DNA of 6,265 bases from Caldimonas sp. (lineage in GTDB: Bacteria > Pseudomonadota > Gammaproteobacteria > Burkholderiales > Burkholderiaceae_C): the NCBI GenBank assembly GCA_030150305.1, contig JASLGD010000298.1, positions 1 through 6,265 of the forward strand, given 5' to 3'. This document shows, one piece after another, positions 1 through 6,265 of the stretch (its first letter is position 1; each line of letters starts with the position of its first letter). A program made the position numbers and the translations under genes. The notes beneath the pieces are model-generated. The model saw only the letters and a list, made by a program, of their open reading frames with translations, was not told the origin of the DNA and searched no databases.

Positions 1-190
1 GGCGGCGCTGGCGGGAACGTCGGCAGCGAGGGAATCGTCTGCGGCGTGGTGTAGCAGACGCCGTCGACGTTGGTCGCCGCCGTCGTCGTCGTCACCGTGC
101 TGTCGGCGCCGGTCGGCACCGTGCCGCTATAGGGCGTCGTCGTCACGGTCTTCGTCATCACGACCGTGTACTTGTGTCCCGACCCGGACG
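1..190 (-). repeat. Left arm of a 190-bp inverted repeat (antisense copy of pilY1 sequence)
   Basis: Position i pairs with position 456-i along the whole arm, so 1-190 is the reverse complement of 266-455. I found one mismatch by hand alignment (132 against 324), giving 189 of 190 matches. Read on the minus strand this arm encodes the same Thr-rich PilY1 stretch as the right arm (HKYTVVMTKTV, then VCYTTPQTIPSLP). The arm begins exactly at the window edge, so the repeat may extend further left. A near-perfect palindrome inside a coding gene at a sequence end is typical of a fold-back chimera from amplification, library preparation or assembly. A real inverted duplication cannot be excluded from sequence alone. 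Confidence 0.93.
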
Positions 191-2961
191 TCGAGTCGCA
201 CTGCGTGCGGATGCCGGTCCCGGCGTCGGTGCCGGGCTGGCAGCCGGAGTCCGCGATCGGCCCGGCGTCCGGGTCGGGACACAAGTACACGGTCGTGATG
301 ACGAAGACCGTGACGACGACGCCGTATAGCGGCACGGTGCCGACCGGCGCCGACAGCACGGTGACGACGACGACGGCGGCGACCAACGTCGACGGCGTCT
401 GCTACACCACGCCGCAGACGATTCCCTCGCTGCCGACGTTCCCGCCAGCGCCGCCCGTGGACATCGCGGGGTGCAGTGCGTGGCCGTGCACGGAGATCAC
501 GACGGGTGCCGGCGGCAGCCAGAACTCGCTCGCCGACGTCGCGCAGTACTACTACAAGAACGACCTGCGTCCCGCGATGCCGGACAACGTGCCGAGCGCC
601 GGCCCCGGGCCCGAGGACGACAACGCGACGCACCAGCACATGACGACGTTCGCGATCGCGCTCGGCGTGTCCGGAACGCTGAAGTTCCAGAACGACTACC
701 GCACCGCAACGACGGGCGACTTCGCCGACATCCGCAGCGGCGCCAAGAACTGGCCGCTCTGGCCCGATCCGGCGGTCGACTACACGAACAGCGACAACTA
801 CAACAACGCGAAGTCGATCGACGACTACTGGCACACCGCCGTCAACGGACGCGGCCGCTTCTTCAGCGCGAACAATCCGACCTCGGTCATCCAGGGCCTC
901 GGCGACGCGCTCGCGAAGATCGACAGCGTCGTCGCCTCCGGTGCGCCGATCGGCGTCTCGACGCTGCAGCCGGTCGCCGGCAACAACTTCGCGTACGCGA
1001 CGAGCTATCAGTCGGGCACCTGGGACGGCGACCTGCAGTCGAGCACGATCGACCTGGTGACGGGCACCCCGTCGGCGTCGGTCTGGTCGGCGAAGGCGAA
1101 GCTCGCGGGGCGGACCTTCGACGCGTGCGACAACCGCAACATCTACGTGATGCGCGGCAGCGCCGCGCTCGGCAACTTCACCTGGAACACCGACGTCTGC
1201 CCGACCGGAACGCCGACGGGAACGCCGGTGACGGGACTGAACCCCGCCGAGCAGTCGCAGTTCGATCTCGCGAACATCCAGCTGCTCAGCCAATACCCGT
1301 ACATGACCGACGGCACCGGCGGCACGGCGCTGCAGCAGCAGGAGGCGATCAAGCCCGGCAAGCTCGTCAACTTCCTGCGCGGCCAGCGCGGCAACGAGGG
1401 CTTCCAGAGCAACTCGCTGACGAAGCTCTGGCGCCTGCGCGATGCCGTGCTCGGCGACATCGTCGATTCGCAGCCGGTCTTCGTCCAGCAGCCGTTCGCC
1501 GCGTACCAGGATCAGGGCTACGCGGCCTTCAAGTCGGGCAACGCGTCGCGCACGCCGATGGTCTACGTCGGCGCGAACGACGGCATGCTGCACGCCTTCT
1601 ACGCGACGCTCGACACCAACCCGGCGCTGCTGGGCGGACAGGAAGCCTGGGCGGTGATCCCGAGCAGCGTGCTCGGCAACATGTACAAGCTCGCCGACGA
1701 CAACTACAAGCGCGACGGCCACCAGTTCTACGTCGACGGCACGCCGGTGGTCGGCGACGTCTGCAACGCGACGTGCGCCAGCGCGGCCGACTGGAAGACG
1801 ATCCTCGTCGGCGGCCTGAACGACGGCGGCAAGGGCTACTACGCGCTCGACGTCACGACGCCGGGCGTCGCGCCGACGCCGCTGTGGGAGTTCAAGATGG
1901 ACCTCGCGCAGTGCCCGGCGAGCTCGGCTGCGGCGGTCAACAACACCGGCGACTGCAACCTCGGTCTGACGTTCGGCAAGCCCGTCATCACGAAGCTCGC
2001 CGGGACGTGGGTCGTGATGTTCACGTCGGGCTACAACAACGTGAACGGCGCCGGCAGCGGCGAAGGCGGCGGCTTCCTCTACGTCGTCAACGCGCTCACC
2101 GGCAAGGTGATCCACAAGATCGGCACGGGCGTCGGCGACTCCGGGACGCCGAGCGGGCTGGCGCAGATCAACAACTACGTCGACAACGTCGCGATCGACA
2201 ACACGACGCTGCGCGTCTACGGCGGCGACGTGCTCGGCAACATGTGGCGCTTCGACTTCACGCCGACTCCGCAGGCGACGCTGCTCGCGACCGCCAAGAA
2301 CGCGAGCAACCAGGTCCAGCCGATCACGATCCGTCCCGAGCTCGCCGAGCTCGACGGCAAGCCGTTCGTGATGTTCGGCACCGGCCGGCTGCTCGGCTCG
2401 ACCGACATCACCGACAGCAGCATCGGCTCGGTGTACGGCATGCGCGACACGCTCGCGACCGGCGCCACGATCTATCCGACGCCGCGCAGCACGTTCAGGC
2501 CGATGAAGGTCAACCAGACCGGCACCGGCTCGACGGCGACGCGCACGATCACGTGCACCGGATCGACGACCGACTGCGGCGCCCCGGACGGCTGGGTGCT
2601 CGACCTGGCGGAGGCCGGCGAGCGGGTCAACGTCGAGATGAAGCTCGTCCTCGGCGCGCTCGTCTTCTCGAGCAACGTCCCGGAGCAGGTGCCCTGCAGC
2701 ATCGGCGGCCACAGCTGGTTCAACCAGATCGACTTCCGCACCGGCGCGGCGATCCCGGGCGCGACGACCTCGTCGTACCTCTCGGACTCGATCAACGTCG
2801 GCTTCACCATCCTGCAGTTGCCGCCGGCGACGGGTTCGACCAACCCGACGTACACCGGCGTGTTCCGCCAGAGCAAGGCGACGAACGTCAACAAGCAGGT
2901 GACGCCGGCCGAACCGGTCCCGTCGGGCAAGCGCGTCAGCTGGCGCGAGATCGCGCAGTAG
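166..2961 (+). CDS. pilY1: PilY1/PilC-family type IV pilus assembly and tip adhesin protein, 5' partial
   Basis: PilY1 proteins are large exported proteins at the tip or base of type IV pili; they support pilus extension against retraction and act in adhesion. The C-terminal beta-propeller domain (Neisseria PilC family) is clearly present: SLADVAQYYY at about residue 121, DDNATHQHMTTF at 151, VNGRGRFFSA at 226, the hallmark MVYVGANDGMLHAF at 465-478, EAWAVIPSSVLGNMY from 493, FYVDGTPVVGDV to 532, VYGGDVLGNMWRFD at 684-697, and the usual RVSWREI tail before the TAG stop. The frame is open from 133, after an in-frame TAG at 130-132. The first start is a GTG at 166, but it lies in the antisense arm of the inverted repeat, so it is almost certainly not the true start. 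There is no signal peptide or von Willebrand A-like N-terminal region. Reliable PilY1 sequence begins at about 266. Related proteins are often 1000 residues or more, against 931 here. The family assignment is firm; the 5' end is not. Confidence 0.92.
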   Translation: MYLCPDPDVESHCVRMPVPASVPGWQPESAIGPASGSGHKYTVVMTKTVTTTPYSGTVPTGADSTVTTTTAATNVDGVCYTTPQTIPSLPTFPPAPPVDIAGCSAWPCTEITTGAGGSQNSLADVAQYYYKNDLRPAMPDNVPSAGPGPEDDNATHQHMTTFAIALGVSGTLKFQNDYRTATTGDFADIRSGAKNWPLWPDPAVDYTNSDNYNNAKSIDDYWHTAVNGRGRFFSANNPTSVIQGLGDALAKIDSVVASGAPIGVSTLQPVAGNNFAYATSYQSGTWDGDLQSSTIDLVTGTPSASVWSAKAKLAGRTFDACDNRNIYVMRGSAALGNFTWNTDVCPTGTPTGTPVTGLNPAEQSQFDLANIQLLSQYPYMTDGTGGTALQQQEAIKPGKLVNFLRGQRGNEGFQSNSLTKLWRLRDAVLGDIVDSQPVFVQQPFAAYQDQGYAAFKSGNASRTPMVYVGANDGMLHAFYATLDTNPALLGGQEAWAVIPSSVLGNMYKLADDNYKRDGHQFYVDGTPVVGDVCNATCASAADWKTILVGGLNDGGKGYYALDVTTPGVAPTPLWEFKMDLAQCPASSAAAVNNTGDCNLGLTFGKPVITKLAGTWVVMFTSGYNNVNGAGSGEGGGFLYVVNALTGKVIHKIGTGVGDSGTPSGLAQINNYVDNVAIDNTTLRVYGGDVLGNMWRFDFTPTPQATLLATAKNASNQVQPITIRPELAELDGKPFVMFGTGRLLGSTDITDSSIGSVYGMRDTLATGATIYPTPRSTFRPMKVNQTGTGSTATRTITCTGSTTDCGAPDGWVLDLAEAGERVNVEMKLVLGALVFSSNVPEQVPCSIGGHSWFNQIDFRTGAAIPGATTSSYLSDSINVGFTILQLPPATGSTNPTYTGVFRQSKATNVNKQVTPAEPVPSGKRVSWREIAQ
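191..265. other. 75-nt loop between the inverted-repeat arms
   Basis: These 75 nt (25 codons) separate the two arms and are not themselves palindromic over any long stretch. Both strands are open in the frame that continues into the pilY1 arm, because the third codon positions of the two strands coincide here. Read on +, the loop gives a Pro-rich peptide (VPASVPGWQPESAIGPA) leading into SGSGHKYTVV. Read on -, it gives a Gly/Thr/Asp/Cys-rich peptide (DSGCQPGTDAGTGIRTQCDS) leading into the same SGSGHKYTVV of the left arm. The minus-strand version looks more like the extracellular Cys- and Thr-rich regions of PilY1 proteins, so I lean to it being the genuine upstream sequence, which would place the artificial join at 265/266. 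This is an inference. Confidence 0.6.
266..455 (+). repeat. Right arm of the 190-bp inverted repeat (genuine pilY1 sequence)
   Basis: This arm is the reverse complement of 1-190. It runs without a break into the rest of the pilY1 reading frame, so it is the copy in its natural place. Codons 276-330 give a Thr/Val-rich stretch. The single mismatch with the other arm (324) lies at a third codon position, and both versions (CCG or CCC) would encode proline. Confidence 0.93.
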
Positions 2962-2967
2962 GGTGAC

Positions 2968-2975
2968 GAAAGGGG
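2968..2975 (+). promoter_or_regulatory. Ribosome binding site of the TonB-like gene
   Basis: The purine run GAAAGGGGG sits in the short gap after the pilY1 stop and ends a few bases before the GTG at 2980. It decides the start: the next in-frame candidate, ATG at 3010, has only C-rich sequence before it. The short gap and the lack of any room for a promoter suggest that the gene is translated from the pilY1 transcript. Confidence 0.6.
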
Positions 2976-2979
2976 GCCG

Positions 2980-3750
2980 GTGAACGGGGCACTCGCCTAC
3001 GCCGCCCCGATGCCTGCAGGCGGAGCGATCCGCCTGCAGCGCTTGTGGGCACCGCTCGCGGTCGCGCTCGCGATGCACGTGGCGATCCTTGTGATCCGTC
3101 CCGGCGGCGTGACCGGAAGCCACGTCGCCCCGGCGGCCAAGGCGATCGCGGTGCGCGTGCTGGCCGTTCCGGCGGTGCCTCCCGCCGCTGCGACCGAAGC
3201 ACGACCGGACGCGGCGGTTGCCCCGGCCGAGGCAGCGCCGCCGACTGCTCGCCCGGCAGCCGCCGAGCAGCGCGGCGCGGCGAAGCACGAACGCGGGCCG
3301 ACGCGCGCCGCCGAGACCAGCGGAGCGCGGTCTCCGGCCGCCGGCGATCGCAAGGCCGAGCCCGAGTCGGCTGCCCAGGTCACCGCTGCCGCGATGCCGA
3401 GCACCGCCACCGCGGCGCTGCCCGCGGCGCCCGACTACGCCCTGGGCGTGCGCCTCGATCCCGGGCCGCGTCCGCTCGACGACATCGACCCGGAGTACCC
3501 CGATCCTTACCTGCGCGAAGGCACGGTCGTGCTCCGCCTCCTGATCAGCGAGACGGGGCACGTCGACAACGTCGCCGTCGTCCGCGCCGCGCCGGCGGGC
3601 GTCTTCGAGGAGGCCGCGCTCGAGGCGTTCGCGAAGGCCCGCTTCGCTCCCGGGCTCGCTGCCGGCACCCCCGTCAAGAGCCAGATCACGGTCGAGGTCC
3701 GCTTCGTCCCGATCAACCGCGGCGCCCGCGTTTCCGGTCGCACGTACTGA
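2980..3750 (+). CDS. TonB-like energy transducer with a C-terminal TonB domain
   Basis: This 256-residue protein has the three-part build of TonB. A short cytoplasmic head is followed by one membrane segment at about residues 22-39 (LWAPLAVALAMHVAILVI). A long Ala/Pro-rich linker with charged residues (about 41-160) would span the periplasm. The C-terminal TonB domain covers about 168-252: DIDPEYPDPYLREGTVVLRL, then the G-x-V pattern in ETGHVDNVAVV, EEAALEAFAKARFAPG, and a closing strand QITVEVRFVP. The membrane segment carries a His (residue 33) placed like the TonB His needed for coupling to ExbB/ExbD. TonB proteins pass proton-motive-force energy to outer-membrane transporters. No exbB, exbD or transporter gene is in the window, so the partner is unknown. 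It lies 18 nt behind pilY1 on the same strand, probably in one operon. The start is GTG. I cannot say whether it is the main TonB or a specialised paralogue. Confidence 0.85.
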   Translation: MNGALAYAAPMPAGGAIRLQRLWAPLAVALAMHVAILVIRPGGVTGSHVAPAAKAIAVRVLAVPAVPPAAATEARPDAAVAPAEAAPPTARPAAAEQRGAAKHERGPTRAAETSGARSPAAGDRKAEPESAAQVTAAAMPSTATAALPAAPDYALGVRLDPGPRPLDDIDPEYPDPYLREGTVVLRLLISETGHVDNVAVVRAAPAGVFEEAALEAFAKARFAPGLAAGTPVKSQITVEVRFVPINRGARVSGRTY

Positions 3751-3766
3751 GGCCCGCAACGGGCTT
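3750..3766 (+). terminator. Small stem-loop after the TonB-like gene, possible weak terminator
   Basis: GCCCG (3752-3756) and CGGGC (3760-3764) form a perfect 5-bp stem around a CAA loop. The stem can be lengthened to 7 bp by a G-T and an A-T pair that reach the stop codon. It is followed by TTCGAATT, not a real T-run. It could weaken transcription between the envelope genes and gltB, but a functional rho-independent terminator is not well supported. Confidence 0.25.
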
Positions 3767-3821
3767 CGAATTGCTGCACTGCGGTATTCTTCGCCTTGGG
3801 ACGACTGACTCGGGGCGCGTC
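3751..3821 (+). promoter_or_regulatory. Intergenic region before gltB, possible promoter
   Basis: This gap is the only non-coding stretch where a gltB promoter could lie. Its middle (3765-3791) is AT-richer than its surroundings and contains TATTCT at 3785-3790, a 4-of-6 match to a -10 box, but no convincing -35 box stands at the right distance. TTGCTG (3771-3776) is too close to serve. I saw no clear sigma-54 site. CGGGG at 3811-3815 lies 6 nt before the GTG of gltB and could serve as a weak ribosome binding site. Confidence 0.3.

Positions 3822-6265
<2,444 letters not shown>

Larger units (their letters stand above)
1..265 (-). pseudogene. Duplicated pilY1 fragment on the minus strand (loop plus left arm)
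   Basis: Reading the minus strand from 265 to 1 gives an open frame that passes through the loop and then repeats the PilY1 segment found on the + strand after 266 (SGSGHKYTVVMTKTV through PQTIPSLPTFPPA). It has no start codon or terminus of its own and runs off the window. It is a partial copy of pilY1 created by the inverted repeat, not an independent gene. If the minus-strand reading of the loop is the natural one, this fragment preserves about 25 codons of true pilY1 sequence that are lost from the + strand gene model. Confidence 0.45.

Noticed and set aside
1..455. A mobile element with terminal inverted repeats.
   Set aside because: The 75-nt interior has no transposase or other gene, and the arms are plain pilY1 coding sequence, not element ends.
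471..2966. An 831-codon + strand open frame overlapping pilY1 in another frame.
   Set aside because: The product is Arg-rich with no domain, while the pilY1 frame carries all the family motifs. It is a codon-bias shadow.
127..3759. A 1210-codon open frame on the minus strand across pilY1 and the TonB-like gene.
   Set aside because: Its translation is an Arg/Ala/Val/Asp-rich low-complexity product with no recognisable domain, opposite two well-recognised genes. Such frames arise when nearly all third codon positions are G or C.
3771..3776. TTGCTG as a -35 box with TATTCT at 3785-3790 as a -10 box for gltB.
   Set aside because: The gap between the two is only 8 nt, far from the usual 17, so they cannot form one sigma-70 promoter.

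Overview
The window is a GC-rich stretch (third codon positions almost all G or C) with three genes, all on the + strand: the 3' part of a PilY1/PilC-type pilus tip adhesin gene, a complete gene for a TonB-like energy transducer, and the 5' part of gltB, the large subunit of NADPH-dependent glutamate synthase. The wording of the GltB and PilY1 proteins is most like that of Betaproteobacteria. That placement comes from remembered family sequences, not from a search.

Layout. Positions 1-455 are a long inverted repeat: 1-190 is the reverse complement of 266-455 with one mismatch, around a 75-nt loop. The right arm is ordinary pilY1 coding sequence; the left arm is an antisense copy of it. The pilY1 reading frame is open from 133, with its first start codon at 166, but the true 5' end (signal peptide and N-terminal domain) is missing. 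This is most easily read as a fold-back join at the edge of an assembled contig. pilY1 ends at 2961. After 17 nt containing a purine-rich ribosome binding site, the TonB-like gene (GTG start) runs 2980-3750, probably in the same transcript. A 71-nt gap with a small stem-loop and a somewhat AT-richer stretch leads to gltB, which starts at a GTG at 3822 and runs off the window.

The most unusual feature is in gltB. A 534-bp (178-codon) segment covering the end of the glutaminase domain and the start of the central domain is present twice in tandem and in frame (5109-5642 and 5643-6176). The copies are about 88% identical, with divergence concentrated at the 3' end. Both joins fall on the same hexamer, ATCGAC. 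A normal GltB has this segment once. The window therefore holds either an unusual enlarged glutamate synthase or a chimeric assembly of two related gltB sequences.

Functionally, the first two genes belong to the cell envelope (pilus biogenesis and adhesion; TonB-type energy transduction). gltB belongs to ammonium assimilation and is probably a separate unit continuing into gltD beyond the window. Very long antisense open frames across all three genes are by-products of the codon bias and are not annotated as genes.
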